A stretch of DNA of 15,852 bases from JAMWZF01 sp041628615 (GCA_041628615.1 JBFKOW010000076.1:1-15852); one strand, 5' to 3'. Counted from the first letter of the stretch, positions 1 through 6,589 are shown. Notes: generated from the letters alone by a model not told the origin. Numbers and translations are program-made.

Positions 1-3
1 AAG

Positions 4-93
4 TGGCGGAGAGACAGGGATTCGAACCCTGGGTGGGGTTGCCCCCACAACGGTTTTCGAGACCGCCCCGTTCGACCACTCCGGCACCTCTCC
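4..93 (-). tRNA. tRNA-Ser, anticodon CGA
   Basis: Read on the minus strand this is a complete class II tRNA. The acceptor arms are GGAGAGG and its partner TCTCC, with discriminator G and an encoded CCA (complement of tgg at 4-6). The anticodon loop CTCGAAA gives anticodon CGA, which reads UCG serine codons. A long variable arm (GTGGGG, loop GCAA, CCCCAC) and a T arm CAGGG-TTCGAAT-CCCTG are both perfect. The long variable arm is the identity feature of serine tRNAs. UCG is expected to be a frequent serine codon in such a GC-rich genome. The transcript continues off the left edge, so its terminator is not visible. Confidence 0.97.
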
Positions 94-111
94 GCGGGGG
101 TCTGGAACGCT

Positions 112-140
112 CCATTACGCCGGGGACGGCGCTGGTGCAA
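112..140 (-). promoter_or_regulatory. candidate promoter of tRNA-Ser
   Basis: On the minus strand TTGCAC (135-140) is followed after 17 bases by TAATGG (112-117). This places a start near position 105, about a dozen bases before the mature tRNA 5' end at 93. Only the TTG of the -35 is strong and the -10 is poor. Position and spacing carry the call. Confidence 0.4.
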
Positions 141-240
141 CCCCGTTTCCGCCGGTTGCCGGAACCGGCTGCGCAATCGTCCGGCGGCCCTTGGAATGAG
201 CGGTCCGGCTGCCTATCCTCGGGCCAGCACCGGAGGCCCC

Positions 241-1065
241 ATGATCCCCAGAGCCCTTGCCGCCGCCACGCTCGCCGCCAGCCTCGGGCTGCCTTGCGCC
301 CTGCCGGCCGCCGCCGACGACGTGGCGGCCCTGTTCGACGCGCTCGGCCTGCCCGAGATCGTGGCGGTGATGAGCGCGGAGGGCACCGAGTACGGCGCGC
401 AGATCGCCGGCGACATGATGACCGGCCGCGACAGCGCCGAATGGGACAGCATGGTCCGCCTGATCTACGACGTGGACTGGATGACCTCGGCCGCGCTGGC
501 CGGCCTGCGGGCCGAACTGGACGGCAAGGACGTTGGCGCGATGCGCGCCTTCTTCGAGGCCGAGCCCGGACTCACCATTGTCTCGCTGGAGGTCAGCGGC
601 CGCGAGGCGCTGCTCGACGACGCGGTCGAGGAGGCCGCCCGCGCCGCCGCCGAGGCCGCCGCCGGCACCGACCGGATGGCCCGCGTCGAGGCCTACATCG
701 CCGCCAACGACCTGGTCGAAACCAACGTCGTCGGGGCGCTGAACGCCAATTACGCCTTCTATACCGGCCTGGTGGACGGCGGCGCCTTCGGCTTCGACCT
801 CACCGACGACCAGATCCTGACCGAGGTCTGGGCGCAGGAACCCGAGATCCGCCAGAACACCGCGGAATGGGTGACTTCGTTCCTCTACATGGCCTACCAG
901 CCGCTGAGCGATGCGGACCTCGAGGCCTACATCGCCTTTTCCGAGACCCGCGCCGGCCGGGACCTCAACGCCGCCCTGTTCGCCACCTTCGACACGATCT
1001 TCGAGGACATCTCGCGCGCCCTTGGGCTCGGGGCGGCGCAGTTCCTCGCGGGCGAGGAACTCTAG
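241..1065 (+). CDS. secreted DUF2059 domain-containing protein
   Basis: This encodes a 274-residue protein of unknown function. The first 25 residues form a Sec signal peptide: a short n-region with one arginine, an Ala/Leu-rich core, and a likely cut after LPAAA before DDVAALFDALGL. The mature part is acidic and mostly helical, with two similar helical sections (around residues 30-110 and 150-260). This fits the DUF2059 family of periplasmic proteins, although the family name is assigned from memory and not by search. The ATG at 241 is preferred over an in-frame ATG at 196 because GGAGG lies just upstream at the right spacing and because it puts the signal peptide at the N-terminus. The gene stands alone; its stop overlaps the stop of the convergent lipoprotein gene. 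No clear promoter is visible in 141-240. Confidence 0.85.
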   Translation: MIPRALAAATLAASLGLPCALPAAADDVAALFDALGLPEIVAVMSAEGTEYGAQIAGDMMTGRDSAEWDSMVRLIYDVDWMTSAALAGLRAELDGKDVGAMRAFFEAEPGLTIVSLEVSGREALLDDAVEEAARAAAEAAAGTDRMARVEAYIAANDLVETNVVGALNANYAFYTGLVDGGAFGFDLTDDQILTEVWAQEPEIRQNTAEWVTSFLYMAYQPLSDADLEAYIAFSETRAGRDLNAALFATFDTIFEDISRALGLGAAQFLAGEEL

Positions 1066-1394
1066 CCGGCGGCCGACCCGTAGACGACGAGCGCGGTGAC
1101 AAGGGCGCCAGGATTGGCCGCGTAGAGGCCGGCATCCGCGCCGAGCTGCAGGGTCCGGGCCGCGCGGTCCGCGGCCGGCACCCGGGCGATGTCGAAGGCG
1201 CGGGTCAGGCTGGGCCCGCCGCCGGCGACGATGTCGGCCGACAGCGCGGGGTGATTGGCCTTCACGAAGACCTCGACCGCGCCGCGCCGCTCGGCCTCGG
1301 CGGCGGAGCCGGGCAGCGGGCTCGGGAACGGCAGGCCGGGGCCGCAGCCGGCGGCCAGCAGAAGGGCGAGAAGGGCAGGGAAAGCGATGCGCAT
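1062..1394 (-). CDS. small putative lipoprotein of unknown function
   Basis: This encodes a 110-residue protein. It begins MRIAFPALLALLLAAGC, a classic lipoprotein signal peptide with a lipobox (LAAGC) and the lipid-modified cysteine at position 17. The mature part starts with a Pro/Gly-rich tether, then a compact domain containing VFVKANHPALSADI and a C-terminal Ala-rich strand/helix section. I recognise no known fold or motif. An AAGAGG sequence precedes the ATG at fair spacing. It overlaps the stop codon of the DUF2059 gene tail to tail by three bases, so the two mRNAs would be complementary at their 3' ends unless termination is very tight. Its 5' side faces the rplU promoter region, so the lipoprotein and rplU are divergently expressed. 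The reading frame and lipobox are clear; the function is unknown. Confidence 0.75.
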   Translation of the reverse strand: MRIAFPALLALLLAAGCGPGLPFPSPLPGSAAEAERRGAVEVFVKANHPALSADIVAGGGPSLTRAFDIARVPAADRAARTLQLGADAGLYAANPGALVTALVVYGSAAG

Positions 1395-1411
1395 GACGGG
1401 CCTCTTGGGTC

Positions 1412-1440
1412 TTGACTTGCCTACCCGATCCGAGGATAAG
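1412..1440 (+). promoter_or_regulatory. candidate sigma70-type promoter of rplU-rpmA
   Basis: TTGACT (1412-1417) and GATAAG (1435-1440) are separated by exactly 17 bases. This is the best-scoring promoter in the left half of the window by eye. Transcription would start near 1447, giving a leader of roughly 128 bases before the rplU ATG. Confidence 0.65.
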
Positions 1441-1447
1441 CCGCCAT

Positions 1448-1475
1448 CCCGGCCGGGCCCTCCCAGCCGGGTTTT
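1448..1475 (+). promoter_or_regulatory. hairpin plus T-run at the start of the rplU leader
   Basis: CCCGGC (1448-1453) pairs with GCCGGG (1466-1471). An inner GGG (1455-1457) can pair with CCC (1462-1464), and four T follow (1472-1475). The shape is that of an intrinsic terminator or attenuator, placed right where the proposed transcript begins. It could regulate the ribosomal-protein operon by attenuation, or simply protect the 5' end. The rest of the leader to 1574 is also GC-rich and foldable. No leader family is assigned. Confidence 0.35.
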
Positions 1476-1574
1476 GCAATTCTTCGCCCGCCAAGGGCGC
1501 GCAGTACCAGGGCGGGGCGGCCCGCGAACGGCCCATCGGGCGGCCCTCGGAACGCGGAACGAAAGGGAAGACCC

Positions 1575-2276
1575 ATGTTTGCGGTTATGAAAACCGGCGG
1601 CAAGCAGTATCGCGTCACCTCGGGCGACGTGCTCCGGATCGAGAAGATCGCCGCCGAAGCGGGCGAAACCGTCCAGTTCAACGACATCCTGATGGTCGGC
1701 GCCACCGTCGGCACCCCGACCGTCGCCGACGCCGGCGTGCAGGCCGAGGTCATCGACCAGATCAAGGGCGAGAAGACGATCAACTACGTCCGCCGCCGCC
1801 GGAAGCACTCGTCCAAGCGGACCAAGGGCCACCGACAGCAACTGACCCTGGTGCGGATCACCGAGATCCTGGAGAAGGGCGCGGACAAGTCGGGCGTCAA
1901 GGCCGCCGTGAACGGCGCCGGGTTCGCCGCCGTGGCCGCCTCGGGCGCCGCGGTGCTGTCGGGTCCGGCCGCGAAGGCGCCGAAGCCCGCCGCCAAGACC
2001 GCGAAGGCCGCCAAGCCGGCCAAGCCCGCCGCCGAACCCGAGGCGGCCGCCGCCGAAGCGCCGGCCGCTGCGGGCGCGGGCGGGGACGATCTCAAGAAAC
2101 TGTCGGGCGTCGGCCCGGCGCTCGAGAAGAAGCTGCACGCCGCCGGCGTGACCACCTTCGCCCAGATCGCCGCCTGGACCGAGGCCGACATCGCGGAATT
2201 CGACGAGAAGCTGAGCTTCAAGGGCCGGATCGAGCGTGAAGGCTGGGTCGAGCGGGCCAGGAAGCTGGCGGAATAA
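1575..2276 (+). CDS. rplU: 50S ribosomal protein L21 with long C-terminal extension
   Basis: Residues 1-103 are a normal L21: the start MFAVMKTGGKQYRV, the basic RNA-binding stretch YVRRRRKHSSKRTKGHRQ near 71-88, and the ending LTLVRITEIL. L21 binds 23S rRNA in the large subunit, with L20. Bacterial L21 is usually about 100-105 residues, but this protein has 233. Residues 104-168 form an Ala/Lys/Pro-rich linker. Residues 171-233 form a small helical domain starting DDLKKLSGVGPALEKKLHAAG, which is a helix-hairpin-helix pattern (GVGPALEKKL). I recall similar modules attached to alphaproteobacterial NuoE and to L21 of Rhodobacteraceae. The role of the extension is not known to me. The ATG has AAGGGA upstream. 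rpmA follows 23 bases later, the usual operon partner. Confidence 0.96.
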   Translation: MFAVMKTGGKQYRVTSGDVLRIEKIAAEAGETVQFNDILMVGATVGTPTVADAGVQAEVIDQIKGEKTINYVRRRRKHSSKRTKGHRQQLTLVRITEILEKGADKSGVKAAVNGAGFAAVAASGAAVLSGPAAKAPKPAAKTAKAAKPAKPAAEPEAAAAEAPAAAGAGGDDLKKLSGVGPALEKKLHAAGVTTFAQIAAWTEADIAEFDEKLSFKGRIEREGWVERARKLAE

Positions 2277-2299
2277 GAGACGACGAGAGGAGAGACGAG

Positions 2300-2569
2300 A
2301 TGGCACACAAGAAGGCAGGCGGTTCGTCCCGCAACGGTCGCGACTCTGCCGGTCGCCGGCTCGGCGTCAAGAAATTCGGCGGCGAAGCGGTGATCCCGGG
2401 CAACATCCTCGTGCGGCAGCGCGGGAACAAGTACTGGCCGGGCGCCGGCGTGGGCGAGGGCAAGGACCACACCCTGTTCGCCACCGCCGAGGGCAAGGTG
2501 CAGTTCAACAAGGGCTTCAAGGGCCGGACCTTCGTGTCCGTGATGCCCGTGGCCGAGGCTGCGGAATAA
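2300..2569 (+). CDS. rpmA: 50S ribosomal protein L27
   Basis: This encodes an 89-residue protein of normal L27 length. It starts MAHKKAGGSSRNGRDSAGRR with no leader peptide to be removed, so it is the Gram-negative type whose N-terminus reaches toward the peptidyl-transferase centre. The conserved LGVKKFGG, GNILVRQRG and GVGEGKDHTLFA stretches are all present. An AGGAG ribosome-binding site precedes the ATG. It is co-transcribed with rplU, and the operon ends at the intrinsic terminator downstream. Confidence 0.98.
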   Translation: MAHKKAGGSSRNGRDSAGRRLGVKKFGGEAVIPGNILVRQRGNKYWPGAGVGEGKDHTLFATAEGKVQFNKGFKGRTFVSVMPVAEAAE

Positions 2570-2572
2570 GCC

Positions 2573-2590
2573 GACCCCACACCCGGGGTC
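2573..2590 (+). other. small hairpin after rpmA
   Basis: GACCCC (2573-2578) and GGGGTC (2585-2590) form a perfect six-pair stem with a six-base loop, directly after the rpmA stop. No T-run follows, so it is more likely a 3'-end stabiliser or part of the termination region than a terminator itself. Confidence 0.4.
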
Positions 2591-2600
2591 GCGAAGGACA

Positions 2601-2630
2601 GGGGGCCGGTGCCGTAGCCGGTCCCCTTTT
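2601..2630 (+). terminator. intrinsic terminator of rplU-rpmA
   Basis: GGGGGCCGGT (2601-2610) pairs with GCCGGTCCCC (2617-2626) in a ten-pair stem with two G-T wobbles and a six-base loop. Four T follow directly (2627-2630). It cleanly separates the ribosomal-protein operon from the GNAT-obg genes. Confidence 0.85.
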
Positions 2631-2662
2631 CGTTACCATGGTCTGTTAACTGGGAATGCACC

Positions 2663-2684
2663 CGGGGCGGCTATGCCCGCCCCG
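2663..2684 (+). other. leader hairpin upstream of first GNAT gene
   Basis: CGGGGCGG (2663-2670) and CCGCCCCG (2677-2684) form a perfect eight-pair stem with a six-base loop. No T-run follows. It lies 55 bases before the start codon of the GNAT gene at 2739. No convincing -35/-10 pair was found between the terminator and this gene. Confidence 0.35.
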
Positions 2685-2738
2685 AGACGGGTCCGCCGCC
2701 TCGCCGCCGCGGCCCGTGGTTTCGGGAGGAGACCTGCG

Positions 2739-3278
2739 ATGCTGGACGAACCCTACGATCAGCCGGTGATCGCGGCGGAGCGGTTGACCCTGCGCCCGGT
2801 CACGCCGGCCGACGCGGGACTGGTCGAGATGTACACGAGCGACGAGCGCGTGGCGCGAATGACGAGGTCGATCCCGCATCCGCTGCCCCCCGGCGCGACC
2901 GAGGCCTTCATCAAGCAGGCGCTCGCCCCCGACCGCAAGGAAGATGTCTGGATCATCGACGGCTCGCTCAGCGACCGCGAGTCGATGCTCGGCACGATCA
3001 GCCTCGAACGGATGGACCGCAACCAGTCCGAGATCGGCTACTGGATCGCCCCGGCGTTCTGGAACACCGGCTTCGCCACCGAGGCCGTCGCCGCGCTGAT
3101 CGCGGCCAACCCGCACGGCGCGCGGCAGATCTTCGCCGAGGTGTTCCAGGACAACCCGGTCTCCGCCCGCGTCCTGACCAGCTGCGGCTTCGAATACCTC
3201 GGCGATGCCGAGGGCTACTGCCTCGCCCGGGGCAGCACGGTTCCGACATGGACCTACATGTATCGGACCGGGGCCTGA
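2739..3278 (+). CDS. GNAT family N-acetyltransferase (RimJ/RimL-like)
   Basis: This encodes a 179-residue protein with one GNAT domain of the Acetyltransf_3 / RimJ-RimL type. Its landmarks are the N-terminal strand AAERLTLRPVTPADAGLVEMY (residues 12-32 region), the acyl-CoA motif A region EIGYWIAPAFWNTGFATEAVAAL (98-120), and the later DNPVSARVLTSCGFEYLG (138-155), which is motif B. The enzyme should transfer an acetyl group from acetyl-CoA to an amine; the substrate cannot be read from sequence. The ATG at 2739 is chosen over one at 2673 because GGGAGGA lies just before it and because family members start close to the first strand. It overlaps the next GNAT gene by 31 bases, suggesting translational coupling. 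Confidence 0.88.
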   Translation: MLDEPYDQPVIAAERLTLRPVTPADAGLVEMYTSDERVARMTRSIPHPLPPGATEAFIKQALAPDRKEDVWIIDGSLSDRESMLGTISLERMDRNQSEIGYWIAPAFWNTGFATEAVAALIAANPHGARQIFAEVFQDNPVSARVLTSCGFEYLGDAEGYCLARGSTVPTWTYMYRTGA

Positions 3279-4309
3279 CCCGTCATATCCCGACCGAGCG
3301 GCTGCGCCTGCGGCCGCTCGACCGCGCCGATCTCGGACGGCTGCAGCGCCTCGCGGACGATCCCGGCATCGCGGCGATGACCACGGGCATCCCGCACCCG
3401 TTCACCGATGCCGATGCCCTGGCTGTCTGGCGCCGCGCCGCCGATGGCAGTGCCGGCGCGACCTGGGCCGTCGATGCCGGCGACGGGCTGTGCGGCGTGG
3501 TCCGGATCGGGGCCGGGCTGGAGTTCTGGCTGGGCCGGCCGTTTCGCGGGCGGGGCTACATGACCGAGGCGCTGCGCGCCGCCACCGCCGCGTGGTTCGT
3601 CGGGACCGGGGCCGGGACCATCGCCGCGCACCTGTTCCACGACAACCACGCCGCCGGAGCGATCCTGCGGGCGACGGGTTTCCGGCAGACCGGGCTCTCG
3701 GCGCGGCACAGCCTCGGGCGCGAGGGGCGCGTCATCGGGTTCGACATGGCGCTGACCCGAGAGCGCTGGCGGACCGTCGCGCCGCTCGCCCCGGCGGTGC
3801 CGCTGCGCATCGACACGCCGCGGCTCGTGTTGCGGGAGCTTCGGCCGGGCGACGCCGCAGCGCTCGGCCGTATTGCCGCGGCGCCCGGGACCGCCGCCGC
3901 CCTGCGCCGGGCCATGCCGGTCGGCTCCGCGGCCCATCCCGTCGCCGCTCCGGCGGCGTGGATCGACGGCCACCGGTTCCGGGGTCTGCCGCCGCAGGTC
4001 CTCGGGCTCGGGCTGGTCGCGTGCCACGGCGCCGCGGTTCTGGGCCTGGCCGCGCTGACCCCGCCGCCGGCGGGCGACGCGCCGTCCCTCGTCGTGGCGC
4101 TCGATCCCGTGGCGCAGGGGGCCGGGCTCGGAACCGAGGCCGCCGCCGCGCTGCTGGCCCACGCCGTCCCGCGCTGGCGGATCGACGGGGTGCGCGCGGC
4201 CCATGATCCGGGCAACCGGGCCGCGGCGCGGATGCTGTCCCGGCTGGGCTTTGCCGCCGACCCGACGCGCGACGGCCCGGCGATCCGCGCCCGCTGGCTG
4301 GCCGCCTGA
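3248..4309 (+). CDS. tandem-domain GNAT family acetyltransferase
   Basis: This encodes a 353-residue protein holding two GNAT modules. The first (about residues 14-172) starts IPTERLRLRPLDRADLGRL and has the CoA-loop motif FRGRGYMTEALRAA (99-112) and NHAAGAILRATGF (133-145). The second (about 185-353) starts LRIDTPRLVLRELRPGDAAAL and has VALDPVAQGAGLGTEAAAA (283-300) and GNRAAARMLSRLGF (322-335). Single-domain GNATs are about 170 residues, so this is a fusion or internal duplication. The second module is weaker in its middle part (residues 205-245, Ala/Pro-rich), so it may be degenerate. The only usable start near the first strand is ATG 3248, inside the end of the previous gene, with no strong Shine-Dalgarno sequence; coupling is likely. 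The substrate is unknown. Confidence 0.82.
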   Translation: MDLHVSDRGLTRHIPTERLRLRPLDRADLGRLQRLADDPGIAAMTTGIPHPFTDADALAVWRRAADGSAGATWAVDAGDGLCGVVRIGAGLEFWLGRPFRGRGYMTEALRAATAAWFVGTGAGTIAAHLFHDNHAAGAILRATGFRQTGLSARHSLGREGRVIGFDMALTRERWRTVAPLAPAVPLRIDTPRLVLRELRPGDAAALGRIAAAPGTAAALRRAMPVGSAAHPVAAPAAWIDGHRFRGLPPQVLGLGLVACHGAAVLGLAALTPPPAGDAPSLVVALDPVAQGAGLGTEAAAALLAHAVPRWRIDGVRAAHDPGNRAAARMLSRLGFAADPTRDGPAIRARWLAA

Positions 4310-4311
4310 GC

Positions 4312-4337
4312 CCGCCGCGCCCCCTTGAGCGCGGCGG
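4312..4337 (+). other. perfect hairpin between GNAT gene and obg
   Basis: CCGCCGCGC (4312-4320) and GCGCGGCGG (4329-4337) form a nine-pair perfect stem with an eight-base loop containing TTGA. It starts three bases after the GNAT stop. No T-run follows, so it is not a standard intrinsic terminator. TTGAGC in and beside the loop with TAGGCC 17 bases later is a very weak promoter match for obg. Confidence 0.4.
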
Positions 4338-4380
4338 TCGAATGGCGTAGGCCGCAGTCTGCCAGTCCGGACCCGGTGCC

Positions 4381-5406
4381 ATGAAGTTCCTCGATCTCGC
4401 CAAAGTGCAAATCCGCTCGGGAAGCGGCGGCAACGGCTGCGTGTCGTTCCGGCGCGAGAAGTTCGTCGAGTTCGGCGGCCCGAACGGCGGCGACGGCGGC
4501 TGCGGCGGCGATGTCTGGGCCGAGGCGGTGGAGGGGCTCAACACCCTCATCGACTTCCGCTACCAGCAGCACTTCTTCGCCGGCAACGGCCGCCCGGGCG
4601 AGGGCCGCGGCCGCACCGGCAAGGATGGCGACGACATCGTGCTGAGGGTGCCGGCGGGGACCGAGATCCTCGACGAGGAGGGCGAGGAGGTGATCGCCGA
4701 CCTGACCGAGGTGGGGCAACGGATCCTGCTGGCCCGCGGCGGCAACGGCGGCTTCGGCAACCTGCACTTCAAGTCCGCCACCAACCAGGCCCCGCGCCAC
4801 GCCAACCCGGGGCAGGCGGGGGTGGACCGGACGCTCTGGCTGCGGCTCAAGCTGATCGCGGATGTCGGCCTTCTGGGTCTGCCCAATGCGGGCAAGTCCA
4901 CCTTCCTCGCCGCGACCTCGAACGCGCGGCCCAAGGTGGCCGACTATCCCTTCACCACGCTGGTGCCCAACCTCGGAGTCGTCGCGGTGGACGGGGCCGA
5001 GTTCGTGGTCGCCGACATCCCCGGCCTGATCGCGGGCGCCTCCGAGGGCAAGGGGCTGGGCGACGTGTTCCTCGGCCATGTCGAACGCTCGGCGGTCCTG
5101 CTGCACCTCGTCGACGGCAGCTCCGGCGACCCGGTGGGCGACTGGCGCACCATCGTCGACGAGATCGCCAAGTACGGCGCGGGGCTGGCCGACAAGCCGC
5201 GGCTGACGGTCCTGAACAAGATCGACACGCTGGACGCCGAGGAACGCGCCTTCATCGCCGACGAGATGCGCGCCGGCGGGGCGGGTGCGGTGATGCTGAT
5301 GTCCGGGGCCACCGGGGAGGGCGTCACCGAGGTGCTGCGGGCCCTGCGCCGCCATATCCGCGCGGCGAACGAGGCGCCGGCGGAGGACGCGCCTTGGGTG
5401 CCCTGA
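4381..5406 (+). CDS. obgE: GTPase Obg (CgtA)
   Basis: This encodes a 341-residue ribosome-associated GTPase. The N-terminal Obg domain (1-158) has the glycine-rich repeats GSGSGGNG, GPNGGDGGCGGDVW and GGNGGFGN. The G domain follows: G1 GLPNAGKST (166-174), the switch region YPFTTLVPNLG (189-199), G3 DIPG (212-215), G4 NKID (279-282) and G5 SGATGEG (308-314). Obg acts in 50S subunit assembly and in growth and stringent-response control. The protein stops shortly after the G domain, so it lacks the C-terminal extension of some homologues. The gene lies downstream of rplU-rpmA, as in many bacteria, here separated by two GNAT genes. No clear Shine-Dalgarno sequence is seen at the ATG. The stop lies inside the start of proB. 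Confidence 0.97.
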   Translation: MKFLDLAKVQIRSGSGGNGCVSFRREKFVEFGGPNGGDGGCGGDVWAEAVEGLNTLIDFRYQQHFFAGNGRPGEGRGRTGKDGDDIVLRVPAGTEILDEEGEEVIADLTEVGQRILLARGGNGGFGNLHFKSATNQAPRHANPGQAGVDRTLWLRLKLIADVGLLGLPNAGKSTFLAATSNARPKVADYPFTTLVPNLGVVAVDGAEFVVADIPGLIAGASEGKGLGDVFLGHVERSAVLLHLVDGSSGDPVGDWRTIVDEIAKYGAGLADKPRLTVLNKIDTLDAEERAFIADEMRAGGAGAVMLMSGATGEGVTEVLRALRRHIRAANEAPAEDAPWVP

Positions 5407-6500
5407 CCGACGCCCGGCGCATCGTCGTCAAGGTCGGCTCGGCGCTACTGGTCGACCGCACGAGCGGCACGTTGCGGGCCGCCTGGCTGGCCTCGCTGGC
5501 CGCCGACGTCGCCTGGCTCCGGGGCATGGGCAAGGACGTGGTCCTGGTCTCGTCCGGGTCGATCGCGCTGGGGCGCGGGGTGCTCGGCCTCGGCGGTCCC
5601 GACCTGCCGCTGGAGCAGAGCCAGGCCGCCGCGTCGGTGGGCCAGATCCGCCTCGCCCGCGCCTACGAGGAGGCGCTCGCCCCGCACGGGATCAAGACCG
5701 GGCAGGTGCTGGTGACGCTCGAGGACACCACCGACCGCCGCCGCTACCTGAACAGCCGGGCGACGATGCAGACCCTGCTGTCCCTCGGCGTCACCCCCAT
5801 CGTTAACGAGAACGACACCGTCGCCACCGACGAGATCCGCTACGGCGACAACGACCGGCTGGCGGCGCAGGTGGCGGTGACGGCGGGGGCGGACTGCCTT
5901 GTCCTGCTGTCGGACGTGGACGGCTTCTACACCGGCAACCCGGCGACCGACCCGGCGGCGGCGCGCTACGACCGGATCGACCGGATCACCCCCGAGATCG
6001 AGGCGCAGGCCGGCGATGCCGGGTCGGGCCTGTCGAAGGGCGGGATGAAGACCAAGCTGATCGCCGCCCGGATGGCGACCGAGGCCGGCTGCGCCATGGC
6101 CATTACGTTAGGATCGCCGGACAACCCTTTGACCGCGATGGAAAACGGCGCGCCAGCCACATGGTTCACTGCGCAGACCGACCCGCAGGCGGCGCGCAAG
6201 CGCTGGATCGCCGCGATGAAGCCGCGCGGCCGGCTGATCGTCGATGCCGGCGCGGTCCGGGCGCTCGGGACCGGCAAGAGCCTGCTGCCCGCCGGGGTCA
6301 GCGTGGTGGAAGGCCGGTTCGGCCGCGGCGACCCTGTCGAGATCGCGGGGCCGGACGGCGCGCGGCTCGGCCTCGGCCTCGCGCGCTACACCGCCGAGGA
6401 AGCCCGCGCCATCCGCGGGCGGCGCAGCGACGAGATCGAGGCGCTGCTCGGCTACAAGGGGCGCGCCGCGCTGATCCACCGTGACGACATGGTGCTCTGA
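5394..6500 (+). CDS. proB: glutamate 5-kinase (TTG start)
   Basis: This encodes a 368-residue enzyme for the first step of proline synthesis: ATP-dependent phosphorylation of glutamate. The amino-acid kinase domain (8-260) shows VVKVGSALL (11-19), LVSSGSIALG (51-60), VNENDTVA (137-144), GDNDRLAAQV (151-160) and LLSDVDGFYT (171-180). A PUA domain (about 278-355) follows, as in E. coli-type ProB. The start is TTG at 5394: it gives the family-like N-terminus MGALTDARRIVVKVGSALL, and GGAGG at 5382-5386 sits seven bases upstream. No in-frame ATG or GTG lies nearby. The gene overlaps obg by 13 bases. proA, its usual partner, is 814 bases further on, with an unrelated gene between them. Confidence 0.96.
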   Translation: MGALTDARRIVVKVGSALLVDRTSGTLRAAWLASLAADVAWLRGMGKDVVLVSSGSIALGRGVLGLGGPDLPLEQSQAAASVGQIRLARAYEEALAPHGIKTGQVLVTLEDTTDRRRYLNSRATMQTLLSLGVTPIVNENDTVATDEIRYGDNDRLAAQVAVTAGADCLVLLSDVDGFYTGNPATDPAAARYDRIDRITPEIEAQAGDAGSGLSKGGMKTKLIAARMATEAGCAMAITLGSPDNPLTAMENGAPATWFTAQTDPQAARKRWIAAMKPRGRLIVDAGAVRALGTGKSLLPAGVSVVEGRFGRGDPVEIAGPDGARLGLGLARYTAEEARAIRGRRSDEIEALLGYKGRAALIHRDDMVL

Positions 6501-6518
6501 GACCGCGGTACCTTTCGT

Positions 6519-6547
6519 TTGACACAAGCCCGGCCGACGAGAATAGT
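6519..6547 (+). promoter_or_regulatory. promoter of the VPLPA-CTERM gene
   Basis: A perfect -35 hexamer TTGACA (6519-6524) is followed after 17 bases by AATAGT (6542-6547), which matches four of six -10 positions. The region 6510-6600 is visibly richer in A and T than the flanking genes. A transcript start near 6554 is predicted. Confidence 0.6.
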
Positions 6548-6577
6548 TGCGGGGTTATGTCAAATAGTGGGGAAGTC

Positions 6578-6583
6578 ATGTAA
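6578..6583 (+). other. start codon followed directly by stop codon (ATG TAA)
   Basis: ATG at 6578, preceded by GGGGAAG (6569-6575), is followed at once by TAA and then by ACA TTA TTG ATT GCC in the frame of the downstream gene. Replacing TAA with AAA would give MKTLLIAGMVALAG, a textbook signal peptide start. One base change (A to T) thus explains the interruption. A further in-frame ATG at 6557 gives the eight-residue peptide MSNSGEVM ending at the same TAA. Confidence 0.75.
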
Positions 6584-6589
6584 ACATTA

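Noticed and set aside
151..169. GCCGGTT / AACCGGC hairpin upstream of the DUF2059 gene
   Set aside because: It is a seven-pair stem without a T-run in either direction and is common by chance at this GC content.
196..240. Alternative start of the DUF2059 gene at ATG 196
   Set aside because: It would put 15 polar residues before the signal peptide, and the GGAGG fits ATG 241.
3556..5355. Minus-strand open frame of 599 codons opposite the GNAT and obg genes
   Set aside because: Composition is His/Arg/Gly/Pro-rich with no domain pattern. It is the antisense shadow of obg and the GNAT genes, as expected in GC-rich DNA where stop codons are rare.
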